A stretch of DNA of 64,000 nt from Colias croceus (taxonomy: Eukaryota; Arthropoda; Insecta; Lepidoptera; Pieridae): positions 6,393,622-6,457,621 of the forward strand of contig NC_059537.1 of assembly GCF_905220415.1 (NCBI RefSeq), given 5' to 3'. Below, in pieces: positions 26,677 through 39,313 of the stretch. The position numbers and the translations under genes are program-made. Under the pieces are notes generated by a model. It saw only the letters and a list, made by a program, of their open reading frames with translations. It was not told where the DNA came from and ran no database searches. Position 1 is the stretch's first letter; every line of letters starts with the position of its first letter.

Positions 26677-29600
26677 CTGGAAAAAAGAAAAAAAAATGTT
26701 TTTATTAACCTTTTCATATTAAAACATACTGTCTTATTTACTCAGACATAAAAGTCCTAACTTAAAATTTTTGTAACTACAACTGGATTATTGTTTCAGT
26801 AGGTGTAAAATATATAGCAGCTGTATATAAAACAAAATGTTGGCATTGTTAAATTACCAGTATGTGGGTTTCTAACGTTGAATTTCACAATACTTCGAAA
26901 TATATTGCTAAGCGAAACTTGTACAGTTCAATGCTAAATCTTAAACTAAATGATTAAACTCATAAAGGCCTTAATAAAATATCGATTCCAATGTTATTAT
27001 TCGCAAGAAGGAATGTCGTTTGCCTACAGATTGAAACAAAACACATAATTATGCATTTAATATACAACTTTTTCTGTCGTAAGAATTGAGAACCGTCGAT
27101 ATAATCACGTAACAACTCTTAACCTTGCTCGTGACAACAGATTATAATATTGTGTAATCGATTCAAATCATTTCTTAGCAATCTCTCTTTCTATTGCGAT
27201 ATCTTTATCGAGCATAAAACCCAAAACTGAGAAAACATTTTAGGCTGTTTCATAAACAGTTCCCTTTGGCTTGATTTCACTAACTGTGTGGGTTAACCAA
27301 TGGGTGTCATGATATTCTGTATGACATACCTATATTTTGTAAATAGCTTACTATGTATATTATAATAAATATGTAGGTAAATATATATTTATCTGATCAG
27401 TCGAATATAATCTTATAAAATATTTATCCAAAATGTTAATTAAAAATAATAATGGTTTAAAAAAACTAAAAAACACGCTTTTTATAGAAAACCGAACTAA
27501 AAAATAGAAAATTTTATCAAATTAGTGTATTGTCATCGGTCCTCAATAAATCTACAAAGTTTAAACGAAATCTGGCCGTTTAAAGTGGGTCAAAATCGCG
27601 CCCAAAGAAGTCGGTTACAAACATACAAACATACAGGTGAAGCTAATATAAAACGTGTTATATGGGTATGTTTAGTTATACGCGTTAATATTCGTACATA
27701 TATTATTTGTCAAATAAAAAACCAATATTCGAGTACAAACATCTTGACCGTTTAGTGAACCTTCCCTTTTTATAATTGACAAAAAATATGACCGGTCTCG
27801 TAAGTCGTACACCTCAGGTACAGAATCAACGACCTTTTGATCTAAAGCGTCCCTGGCTTGCGTCCTCAATATCATAATATAAATAATTTATGAATATTGC
27901 GATGCATGTCGTTAGCGCATATTCGACTTCGGGTTATCAAGTGTTATGTCGCAGAATATTATCAACAACTTTGATTATTTGCATAATTGAGTTCATTGTA
28001 TCGTTCAAGTATCCTTTATGTATCGATTTTAGGATGTTGGCGTCAACGTTGTTCCATAGTAACGTTTTGATTTTCTTACACCTATACTGAATTTTTTCAC
28101 AAGTATTATGCATACGATATTCAATTACGTTTATATTACTTTTAATAAAAAGGTAGCATTTCTTGGTATACATATATATAAATAGTGTTTACATTAGCAA
28201 ATTTATTTTATAAACAGGATAGCGGACTGTCCTTTAAAAATAACTTTGACATTATCTTAATTGAAATTTGAATCCATTATAAGGTTGATAAGGAAAATGG
28301 TCGTCGTATTCAGGTAGTTTGTATGCGGATTACGGTATTTCCTTGTGTTTCTTACAGCGAGGAAGTGACAAACGGAAGAGCCTATGTGAATACTTACAAG
28401 CCAAATTGCGTAAATAGCATTACATGTACAGAGCCATTTGCAAATGGAATTTGAATTACAAAATGCACTTACAAGTCAAAGAGCACTTAGGAAATGTTTG
28501 TGGTGGCAAATCAAACACGCATTAAAGTTCATTTGCTTACATGTCTTTGAGAATATCCAATCAAATCAAACATGTCTATTTTCAACACGTATGGAATTAA
28601 CGATTTGGTACAGGTATATTTGATACGGCCAGTTGAAATTGTAAGAAGTATTGTATTATGTACCTACCTAATAATAAAATTGAAAATATATTTTTATACC
28701 TTATTATGTATATTGTATGTATAAAAGCCCTTATCTTAAGCTTGTGTGACACATAACAGCATCAAGTAGGAACATCATGAATTCATGTTTTTAAAATAAT
28801 GATAAGGCATGATAAGTAAAAAATACGTATGTTTTGTATGTTTTACATTTTGTAGCGGTAAGGTGATGAAATAATTATAAGCACGACACAGTTTCATTAA
28901 TATTTTTCTATGTTTATTTTTAATTTTAATTTAAGTTATAAAAGTAAACCGAATTTGAGCCTCATTTTTAAAGCTACAGAAAAGCATGAATACTTGAATA
29001 GATAGCAGGACTAAGGGTTCCTTTTTCCCACTTAGGTAAGTGCTGAGTTCCAAAAAGGAATAATTCTAATAAAACTCTGAATGATTCTCATTAAAATTTA
29101 CAAAAATATGCAAAACATTTAAATTCAGGTCACAGTTTAAAGTACTAAATGCTGTGGGTTAAAGTTCGTGTTATGTTTTGCTTTTAATGAAATGAAATCG
29201 TTCAATGTTTCTATCCGTTCGTGCAATTTTTCCAGATTGGATAATGTAAACGTTTTTGCATAGCTGTAGATAGATGTAGATAGCGTCTTCTTATCTTTAT
29301 GTAATCAAATTGCTTTTATAAGAATAGGGTTAGTCATGCCAGTTCCAATATACTGACGACATACATAATCTATAAATGATAATAATTACATATTATATAG
29401 GTACCTAATTATAAAAAAACTAAATTATAATATTATATAATATATTTCTCAGTTTAGAATAACATCTTTCTATTCTCTGTCTGTTTTTTATTAGTTTGAT
29501 TGAGCTAAGCTTCCTGCGGCTTAATTAAATGGGATTTTCACTTTAAGATATAGAACAAAATATTAGTTTTTTGTTCGTATTCCCACGGTATGAAGATTAA

Positions 29601-32600
29601 CGCGAGAATAACCGCGTCAGCGCGTGAACTTCCATGCGAACGTCACGTCTAGTAAATAAATGATTTATGTAGGTACTTACTACGAATGCCTTACTTACCT
29701 ACTAGATGTTCGAAAAAAAGGGAATGTGGTAACTCAATAGCAAATTTATATTTTCTCTATGGTTATTTAATAATATCAAATGCTTCAAACATAGTCACAT
29801 AGTAGAGGGCGACAGTTGAGAGTATTTGGTCAAGTGCGTTGGAGAAAATAAAATGGCGACTATGATTTATATAACTTGGATAATCTGGTTTTGTCCTGGT
29901 ACTGGATATCCTTCACCGATTAAAGGACATCCGCCTATTTTCTCGGACCTATCACCTAACGCATCCTAAGGCTTAATTCTGTATGTATTTAAATACACAA
30001 CTGACGAAAAGTTTTAGGCCTTATGAAGCCTAACTATAATGTACATATAACATATTATTACATAGTTTTAATAAACCAATATCAATGATAAAGAAAATTT
30101 TAAGAGTAGATACTGATAACATCGATAAGAAGAAAAGATAAAGATAAATAAATGGCTGTAACTTCAATCAATTAATGTAACATTTAAGCTAATTAAGTTA
30201 AGATACGTTACCTTTAAATTCGCTTGACATTCTTTATTGCGTAGTAAGTGCTGAAAATACTCTTATTTTAATATATATCATGATTTATTATATAACATAG
30301 CAAAATGAGCAAACAAGGTTGTAAAATATACTCAATTTGGCTAGTTACCAATCGTTTAATCGTATATGTGCTCGCCAAGGATGTTATTCCTTGTATTGTG
30401 ACATTATTTTTGTATACATGAATATATTTGCCATACGTTTTCCATGCGACGCGACGGTCGAAAATATTATGGATACAAGTCCATTTATATGATAGAGATT
30501 AAAATATAATCTTCTTTATGGGATATAATATGATAATATTATGGTAGGTATATAGAGAATTGGAAGTATATTTATAGATAGGTAGGTAACTAACAAAACA
30601 TGGACTAACACCGGGTGTTAGTCAAGTTAAAAAAATAAAACTATTTCATACTACCTAGTTACCTACTGCCTACGAATGGCAAATTTTATAAGTTCAAGAA
30701 AAACGCACATAACATCCAGTTATTTATACACCTTATAAATTCTAAGCCGTGGCAGCACACTGGCAGACCCGCAGACCCAAACAAAATACAATTGAATCGT
30801 GCATACATTTTGTTTGCGATACTTTTTTGATACTTTTACATTTACTGCGAGTGAAACCTCTATATTTAGAGTATGCATCACGGGTAAATGTGATCAATAT
30901 TGAAGTCACACAGTAAATACGTTTTTGAATACAAATGTGTTGTACGGATACAAAATCTTCATTTAGGTTAACTCTTTCCACTTTATTTGCGAACGAATAT
31001 TTTAGAAAGGCTTGACACGAAACTCCCTTAAGCTAATCATGTAAAACCATTGATTGACTACCTACCTATATACTAAACTTAACACTATCATAAAGTCGAA
31101 ACGCAGTATAATAATGTTATATGATATTTACCTAACGTAATATATTATCTAATACCAATTTATTGATTAAGGAGTCACTTACACTCGTTAAACTTGACAG
31201 GAGCTCTTCTAAACTAAAATTATTCTATTGCTAAATAGGAGATAGAGATTATAATATGATAATACCTATTTATTTCATCTAAGATAACGTGGCTTAAATT
31301 TTATTACAATTTGTAGATTAAAGTGCCGAATATATCTATAGTTTATTATCATAGTTTTATGATAGCTTATTAATATAAAAGAAGATAAATACTATAAAAC
31401 AAAAACAACAATAAATACGTTGCTAGATTAGCATTAGATCTTTACTTATTCCTCCTGTATATAAAGAAATAATACCTGTATTTAACATCGGCGTAAACAA
31501 CGCTGGCAGAATTCAGGTCGCTTAATCCGTTAACATCGGCTCGTCTTCATGGTTTAATGCATGGAATCGATGTATTGTGTGCTATGCTCATAGAATATGC
31601 AAAACTTTCGCCGGCACGTCGAACGAAAATTATAAATACCCTTTTCCTCTTCCTTTACATTTGTCGAGGCTTACGTATATAAACATTTTTCATTTCCGCA
31701 TAGATACCTCGTTTTGCGTATCATCGTTCGTAATTCAATAAGCATGCAAATTGAGGAATTACCTCTTTTATTAAAAATCTAAAGCCGTGACTATAATCAA
31801 GAATCAAGATAATAACTTTATGGTGAGGCGCGGGCGATGTTAACGAACGTATTTTTTATGTGTTGTAGCCACAGGTTGTAGCACAGAACATATAAAACCT
31901 CTTTTATATTATGTTCTGTGTGTTGTAGGATATTTTGTTATTCAAATAAAAAGCAAACAGCAAATATAAATTAAGAAATTCCCGAACGGTATTCTTGTTT
32001 AGCGTTATTTTCATAGCAGGTTATGTAGGCTTAGAGCACGACTAATAATGGGTAACAGTTACACGGAATATAGGTCCGTTTCAACTGGTTATATTTTTCT
32101 TTGAAATCTTGATGGGATCGCTAGTAGATACGAAATTTAGATCACTCTGGTTGTAAATGAGATAACTTGAAGTAATTAGCGGTGTTTTTGCTCACTTAGA
32201 TTACAATCGTGACAACTTGGAGGTCAAGGTGCGTCATTCTGGTGCTTGGCTAAGATTAGCAATGACGCATCCATGGGTTTAACTAATAAATCAAATAAAA
32301 AACGTATTGTTATAAAAAGATCATTTATGATACGTCGGACAGTGAAAAATGTTTGGAAGAATCTACAAGAAGAAGAATACATTAAGAAGGTATAAAATTT
32401 ACATCAAATTTTTAACCAAAATTTCCTATTTTCTATTTAATTGAAAGAAATTTCTAAATTATGCGAAAAATACAATAAAATCTTAAACTAAATTTATGTT
32501 TGGTGAACACACCCACAGGGTGAACACTGAGTACGTATAGTTAGAGGTACCTATCTATTAAGACCCTATATTGTAATCTTCTCAGTAGAAGGTACATCAT

Positions 32601-34209
32601 ACTTGAGTCACATTAATAATAATTAATACAATTAACACAATAATAAAATATTATTACCCCTTTGTTGTCTTATGTTTTACTACTTTGTCTTACTGAAGGT
32701 TCTCACTAGAATTATTTATATGTATATTTTTATCCTCATACGTCTTACTCTTCATATAGAAGTAGTTTATTAATACAATAAATAATAATATATAACCTAC
32801 CTTTAAAGTATAATTAGATATTTAATTAGATACCTATCTTTTAATCTGCAATTTTTTTGTATTTTAAAAAATCCAAGAACAACACTAAACGTAAAACATT
32901 TCTGACATTCTAATAAGACACCTATTTATTCGAAATCCCTAATATAATGTAACATATCTCAAACTCAAAGCACATTAAATTAAGTGTTTTGGCTCTGTAA
33001 AAAGTATTCACGAGTAAATTCAATAGACTACCGAATGGGCAAGCCATAAAGCCTCTGCGAGAATTCACGTGGACTTTTTCTTTAGCCCTGCTCGATGCGG
33101 CAGCATTTCCATTGAAACTTGCGCATTGTGCTTCGCCTCAAAGAACTAAAAGTCTATACTATACTGTATAATGGCCAAAGAAAAAACTTTAGTTAAAGGC
33201 CTGTAGACAATTCATAACAGCCTGAATTATTATTAAAGAAAACTGTAACTTAAAGGAACTACCTATGTCCTGAGGGCTAAAAATATAACTAAGGGATAAC
33301 AAAATTTCATCAGTGTAATGTTTTAGAAAGTCTCTGTAAAGTTGTGTACTTATTGACTTTTTGGCTTTTAGAATTTTCTCGCAATACAATGCAAGTACGT
33401 AGATTTAATACAATAACACAGATTAACATAGTCTTCTGAGGGAACGAGGGAAATTTAATATGAAATAATATTATTTATGTCAAATTCAATACAAAATACT
33501 GTATTAAGAAACTGTGTTAATAATTTACGAGGAAAAAAAATTCTTTTAATCTATTACGAAATTACTGAGTTTACTGTTGAGCGTTGATTATAAAATTATT
33601 ATAGTACCTATCACAACAATCACTATACCTATAAATAAACCAGTTGTGTACACGTATTTCAACATAAAAAGCCAATACCCATAAAACGAATTTTATAGCT
33701 CCAGGAGAATACGTTTTCGGGGTGAAAAGTTTTTACGACCTAGGTTTTTGGTAGTCATGACATTGTCGACTATTTTATGCTACGTGCAGAATAAAGAAGT
33801 CAATCACAAACGAACTTAAAATAAAAAAATCTTTATTTTTATTTTTTTCTAGAACTTCGACAGAACAGAATAAGGTTGAGTCAGCTTGCAATGTAATTCT
33901 CGTAATAAGAATGATATTTATTTCATAAATAAATGTTTGTTGTTTTTAACACGTTTACTGCCTTATTGTGAAATATGAGTACCTACCTACATATTATGTA
34001 GGTGTACTATTATGTCATGCGTTTTCTAAATTTTCTCGTAAACATTATAAATCTTTGAATTAGCTTAAAAACAGAATCAAGAATTTTGACGTCGCGCGTC
34101 GCGATGAAACAGTAATTAACTTAAAAGCCGATTACTAAAGTTCGTAAGTTTTGGGAAAGTTTGACTTTTGACGAAAAAGGTCGGTGTCATCGCTTAGATC
34201 ATTCGACTG
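26677..34209. other. Noncoding DNA, probably first intron or upstream region of the PDZ gene
   Basis: No supported exon. An imperfect hairpin lies at 31881-31919 (CACAGAACAT arms). A donor GTAAGTGAC follows a 26-31 base candidate micro-exon near 31190 on the minus strand, but its reading does not connect in frame. Balanced-composition patches at 31480-31780 and 33000-33140 may be conserved noncoding sequence. Confidence 0.5.
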
Positions 34210-34773
34210 TTAAGGGCCCATGGACCGAAATTCATGTTTCTAAATCATGTTATTTTCAGAGAAATCATCATATTTAAAATCCTAAAAAAATATATAGTAC
34301 AGATAAACGTTTGATCTAGTGGAATTTTTGGATAGAAACACAATATTAAATATTTAACTCGATAAAAAAAAAATCAGAAGTAGCATCGATTTTGAAAGCA
34401 TTTTCAGTTTTATGCGAATTAGGGAAACGCTATTTTTATGTACATTTCATTTACTAATCAGGTTTTACAGTGAAATTTTTGGATAGATTTATAATTTAGC
34501 CCCTATTTTTTTTTATATAAAATATAATACGTAATATGCGACTCGCGCGCACCACGCCAGTGCCGCCAAAGTCCAACCGGACGCCATCGAGGGAGGACCT
34601 GTGCTAGTTTTGCTCCCGACCACGTTGTAGTCGCCGCTCGTATAATTAGAACCGAGCGGCAAGTAGGTACAACGGCGAGCACGCCACAATATAAATAAAT
34701 CAGTAGTTTGATTTTATTACCTATCCTAGGATTGTAGGTGTAAATAAATTAACTTCTTATTCTATACTATTAA

Positions 34774-35554
34774 CACGTTCGCGGACAGTGCAATCTTACA
34801 GGTTGAAGCTAATGAGACACTACTTTTTTTCATACATTGCCCAGGGGCGTAGTGTAACAACACATGGTTAAAAAACCATATGATATGACAGAACGGATAT
34901 AGGCGTAAACGTCGTAAGCACTCAGCATCAGATTCATAGTCCCCCAAATGGGTCTTGACTCGATTCAGGGGTAGACGCTGCATCAAACAGGTCTTGAAGA
35001 CGTTTTTGTTCTTTTTCGAACGAGTCTCGAGACGCCATCTGCAAAAATATTCGTTACAAATTTAGTTAAACAAAATCGTGTTCACAACATAAATATGTTG
35101 TTTACAAAAGCAACTAGACTTGAATTAGTATGTCCAGTATGAGTAAAACAATTAAATTACGTTGGGAACAAAATACTCACTTTCTAAATAACAATTGCGC
35201 GCGAAAAAATGCAGCGACACGCGGGATCACCGCAGCGGCGCAGTACTCGACTAACCGTATGCAAACATGGCGCCCACGGGCGTAGTGTGCGCGGGAGAGG
35301 GGTATAAAAATATGAATGTGTGCGTGGAAGTACCTTCCTTTGACGAATTTTTGTAAATAATACAGTGACAGTACAAAAGTCGTAATTATACCTGTCAAGA
35401 CAGTACAACATGCCATTCTTTATGATAGTATGAAAAATCGCACGGCGTGTGGCGTACTGATTTTATGCAAGTAAAAACTGATACGTCGACAGACGTACTG
35501 TCGTAACACTTTTAGCTGTATAGACGCCTGTGTTCGTTACTGTCCGCGAACGTG
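34774..35554 (-). mobile_element. piggyBac-like non-autonomous element, 781 bp, nested in the foldback element
   Basis: TTAA at 34770-34773 and 35555-35558. The terminal inverted repeat CACGTTCGCGGACAGT is perfect over 16 bases. It splits the left arm of the surrounding foldback element, whose sequence resumes directly after the second TTAA. The interior keeps a promoter-like TTTTTATACCC region and a transposase 5' end on the minus strand (next entry), so this looks like an internal-deletion derivative. Confidence 0.75.
34934..35038 (-). pseudogene. Remnant N-terminus of a piggyBac-type transposase
   Basis: An acceptor TTTTTGCAG lies directly before ATG at 35038, and a matching donor AGAAA|GTGAGTATTT at 35181 gives a 142-base intron in the leader. 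The frame reads MASRDSFEKEQKRLQDLFDA and stops after 34 codons at a TGA. Continuing one frame over gives an ESDAECLRR-type acidic stretch, so a frameshift plus a large internal deletion removed the catalytic domain. The family is assigned mainly from the TTAA context. Confidence 0.45.
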
Positions 35555-36003
35555 TTAAACGAGCAATATTTGAATATTTATATATTTGTTTGTAAATACA
35601 GTGTGGAAATTTTCGATGGGCCCTGGGTGAAAGTACCAGAAATACTAGGAGATAGCAAATTTTGCTGAAAGGAAACATTCCTTTATTTTTAAAAAGAAAT
35701 AGAACTGCATTCAAAGATTTTCAAAAATTCATTTTCTTCGACCGGGAATCGAAAGAACTAAAAATGTAAAAAAATAAAATTTTCTATTTTATTCTTCAAA
35801 AATCAAATTTCAAAATCAACACAAGTTTCATATTACAATAATTATTTGTAAATTTAAAATTATGTTTTAAAAATTACCTTGCCTGAGATCCTCTTTTTTA
35901 TAGGAATAGCGATTAGCGGCAAAGTTTTGAAGTACTAGTAGGAAGACTATTATGATGTTGGTTGATCTGTATGAGTATGACAAATATTATTTTTATGAAA
36001 CAA

Positions 36004-36975
36004 CAATCCAAGATGGCGCCGACGAAAATTTGACTTTTTTTTGTGATGGGTGTCATTTTCATGGTTTTTGGGGTAGCTATTAACGAATATGAGGTCAAAA
36101 CTATAATCCAAGATGGCGCCGACGAAAATTTTACATCTTTTCGTCATGGATGTCATTTTCATGGTTTTTGGGGTAGCTATTAACCAATATGAGGTCAAAA
36201 CTAAAATCCAAGATGGCGTCGACGAAAAATTTGACTTATTTTCGTGATGGGTGTCATTTTCATGGTTTTTGGGGTAGCTATTAACGAATATGAGGTCAAA
36301 ACTATAATCCAAGATGGCGCCGACGAAAATTTTACATCTTTTCGTCATGGGTGTCATTTTCATGGTTTTTGGGGTAGCTATTAGCGAATATGAGGTCAAA
36401 ACTATAATCCAAGATGGCGCCGACGAAAATTTTACATCTTTTCGTCATGGGTGTCATTTTCATGGTTTTTGGGGTAGCTATTAGCGAATATGAGGTCAAA
36501 ACTATAATCCAAGATGGCGCCGACGAAAATTTTACATATTTTCGTCATGGGTGTCATTTTCATGGTTATTGGGGTACCTATTAACCAATATGAGGTCAAA
36601 ACTAAAATCCAAGATGGCGCGGACGAAAATTTTACATCTTTTCGTCACGGGTGTCATTTTCATGGTTTTTGGGGTAGCTATTAACGAATATGAGGTCAAA
36701 ACTATAATCCAAGATGGCGCCGACAAAAATTTTACATCTTTTCGTCATGGGTGTCATTTTCATGGTTATTGGGGTAGCTATTAACCAATATGAGGTCAAA
36801 ACTAAAATCCAAGATGGCGCGGACGAAAACTTTACATCTTATCGTCACGGGTGTCATTTTCATTGTTTTTGGGGTAGCTATTAACCAAAATGAGGTCAAA
36901 ACTAAAATCCAAGATGGTGCTGACGAAAATTTTATATATTTTCGGCATGGGTGTCATTTTCAAGGTTTCTGAGAC
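36004..36975 (+). repeat. Tandem array, 100-bp unit, about 10 direct copies
   Basis: Each unit holds CCAAGATGGCGCCGACGAAA, GGGTGTCATTTTCATGG, GGGGTAGCTATTAACGA and ATGAGGTCAAAACTA. The core AGATGGCGCC recurs at about 36020, 36120, 36220, 36321, 36421 and onward every 100 bases to 36921. Units differ by a few substitutions. 100 is not a multiple of three, so the repeat is not a coding repeat and the frames crossing it are artefacts. Confidence 0.9.
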
Positions 36976-37095
36976 AGCTATTAACAAATCCCCAATATAA
37001 CCGTCGATAATTTGGTATATTTTTCTTACAACCGTTTACATATTTTTCGAGCAGAATTCAAATTCTGTGGAACTGTACACAGATAATAGCCTTTT

Positions 37096-37222
37096 GAAGT
37101 GAAACTTCTTTAGACGCATTGAGAGTAAAATTTCAAGATCGCGTTATGGTAATACTGTCACGTTATGGAGCAAGGCTTGGTGATTTTGGTATCTATAAAT
37201 CTCGCCAAAGAAGTTTCACTTC
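37096..37222. mobile_element. 127-bp miniature inverted-repeat element in the loop of the foldback element
   Basis: GAAGTGAAACTTCTTT at 37096-37111 and its exact complement at 37207-37222 flank an interior with no open frame. It sits in the central loop between the direct and inverted arrays. Confidence 0.5.
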
Positions 37223-37535
37223 TGACACGTTATCTCGGCACACACGCTCTTTATTATTTTATTCTCTTCGTTTTAATGTTTTAGATGAACTTTATTTTAA
37301 AAAAAGTTTAGCGAATATTAACATGATTGCCACAGAGTTACGTTTTATTATATATTATATAATTACATTTCTAAATATGCATTTCAATGTTCTTTAAAAT
37401 TGTTTTTAGAAAGACTGTCTACAAAACTGTAGTTGTAAACGTTTTTGTTATTTTATTTAAGTTTACTTTAAAGGAGTAAGAAAAATATACCAAATTATCG
37501 ACGGTAACATTGGGGATTTGTAAATAGCTGTCTCA

Positions 37536-37941
37536 AAAACCTTGAAAATGACACTCATGTCGTAAAGATGTAAAATTTTCGTCGACACCATCTTGGATTT
37601 TTGTTTTGACCTCATATTGATAAATAGCTACCCCAAAAACCATGAAAAAGACACCCATCACGAAAAGATGTCAAATTTTCGTCAGCGCCATCTTGGATTT
37701 TGATTTTGACCTCATATTGGTTAATAGCTACCCCAAAAACCATGAAAATGACACCCGTGACGAAATGATGTCAAATTTTCGTCGGCGCCATTTTGGATTT
37801 TAGATTTGACCTCTTATTGATTAATAGTTACTCCAACTCTTTGAAAATGACACCCATGACGAAAACATTTCAAATTTTCGTCGGCGCCATCTTGGATTTT
37901 AGTTTTGACCTCATATTGGTTAATCGCTACCCCAAAAACCA
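37536..37941 (-). repeat. Inverted tandem array of the same 100-bp unit, about 4 copies
   Basis: The unit is the complement of the array at 36004-36975 (GGCGCCATCTTGGATTTTAG, then CCTCATATTGGTTAATAGCT, then ACCCCAAAAACC). The segments just inside both arrays (about 36963-37027 and 37475-37536) are also inverted copies of each other, with CCGTCGATAATTTGGTATAT. Confidence 0.85.
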
Positions 37942-39151
37942 CCCACATTTGCTACTTAGGAAAAGTTCAGATTTAAAGATATCATAGGTAATTTGACGAA
38001 TATAATTTATTTCATTCCGACCGTTTCTCGGAATAACATACATTTACTAAGAAGGGTTTAATATATTGCCGGTAACATAATATTATGATGTATGATAATA
38101 ATTCATAATTCATAAAAAAGTATTTTATACATTTCTTAAAAAGCTTCGATATTGTATACAATAATACAAATCATTAATTGATTATTATTCAAATTGTTGT
38201 AAAATAGTCACACTTTTTTAAGTTGGTTGAATACACTAACATACTTATTACATACTTAAATATTCAATTATTATTTTGCCTTTTTTATTTGTTTTACTTT
38301 TAATTATTATTACCAATATTTTTAGAAGAAAATAAATTAATGTATCCAGAAAGAGAGTTTCATTTTAAACTTTAAATGTATTTATAAAATAGACCAATAA
38401 ACCAGAAGCGTTCTTTATGTTTATGTTGATTCTACAATAAAAATGTTCGATTCCATGATATTTTTATTTCTAAGAGCAAATATTTTTACGAGAAATTAAC
38501 AATAAATTATCTTTTATATTGTCCTTTCAGAAAAATTTGCTATCCCTAGTATTTCAAGAACTTTCCTTTCAGGGCACATCGAAAATTTCTACACTGTATA
38601 TATACAAACAAATATATAAATATGCAAATATTGCTCGTTTAATGGTATAGGATAAGTAGTAAATTTATTTATTAACAACATTCCCACGATAGCAAATAAA
38701 ATCGAACTACTGATTTATTTATACTGTGGCGTAATCGCCCGCCTTCATAGGTCACCGGAGTTCATGTCGCGCCGGCTCCTGCGCAACGCGGGCGCGAGAA
38801 GTCTCAGTGCCTAAAATGCCTAAACTTTCTCTATAAGGGCCCCTTAAAATCTAGTTAGTATAACAAAAAGAATAATGTCTTGACAAGCAAAGTAATAATG
38901 AATATTCATTGTTTCGTAAAGTTTTTGTTTGGTAAATAACATTTGAGTCGGGAAATTGTCGCATAAGACAAGAACATGAAATATTCACTAGCCGCTTTGT
39001 TCCTTGATGAAGAAACTTCTCTGTAAATATGGTCATTTGCAACATAAAAGATTTTCAAAGTGTAATAAGAATGGAGGAAATTACTGCTGTTACACATTAT
39101 TCAGGTTTTGAAGTAACATCTTGCAACACGGACTGTTATATTATATTATTA

Positions 39152-39313
39152 CTAACGGTCCGCCCCGGCTTCGCCTGTGGTACATATGAAAAATAGATGT
39201 TGGCCGATTCTCAGACTTACCCGATATGCACAGAAAATTTCATGAGAATCGGTCCAGCCGTTTCGGAGGAGTATGCAGACTAACATTGTGACACGAGAAT
39301 TTTATATATAAGA
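39152..39313 (-). mobile_element. Short interspersed repeat, lepidopteran, 3'-tail type
   Basis: It contains the well-known phrase GGCCGATTCTCAGACTTACC, TTTCATGAGAATCGGTCCAG and CCGTTTCGGAGGAGT, and ends TTATATATAAGA before T. The ends fit an inverted, slightly decayed Helitron-like repeat (A|CTAACGG...AAGA|T). A non-LTR (RTE-type) tail is the alternative. Confidence 0.5.

Larger units (their letters stand above)
34214..38843. mobile_element. Large foldback element bounded by TTAA, with internal satellite arrays
   Basis: TTAA stands at 34210-34213 followed by GGGCCC, and at 38844-38847 preceded by GGGGCCCC, so both ends read TTAAGGG(G)CCC inward. Long inverted arms follow. Left 34690-34770 pairs with right about 38640-38730 (TATAAATAAATCAGTAGTT motif). 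Left 35557-35680 pairs with right about 38520-38640 (GAGCAATATTTGAATATTTA, then the AATTTTCGATGGG region). Inside lie about 10 direct 100-bp units, a central loop and about 4 inverted units. TTAA flanks suggest a piggyBac-type insertion, but no transposase of its own is visible. The outermost boundaries are less certain than the arms. Confidence 0.5.

Noticed and set aside
31185..31220. Micro-exon candidate before donor GTAAGTGAC (minus strand)
   Set aside because: Its reading ends at a stop when joined to the exon at 26676 and it has no independent support.
35950..36972. Several 60-150 codon open frames with repeated VTGVIFMVFGVAIN-like peptides on both strands
   Set aside because: They are by-products of the 100-bp tandem repeat. 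The unit length is not divisible by three and frames run on both strands, so a coding repeat is unlikely.
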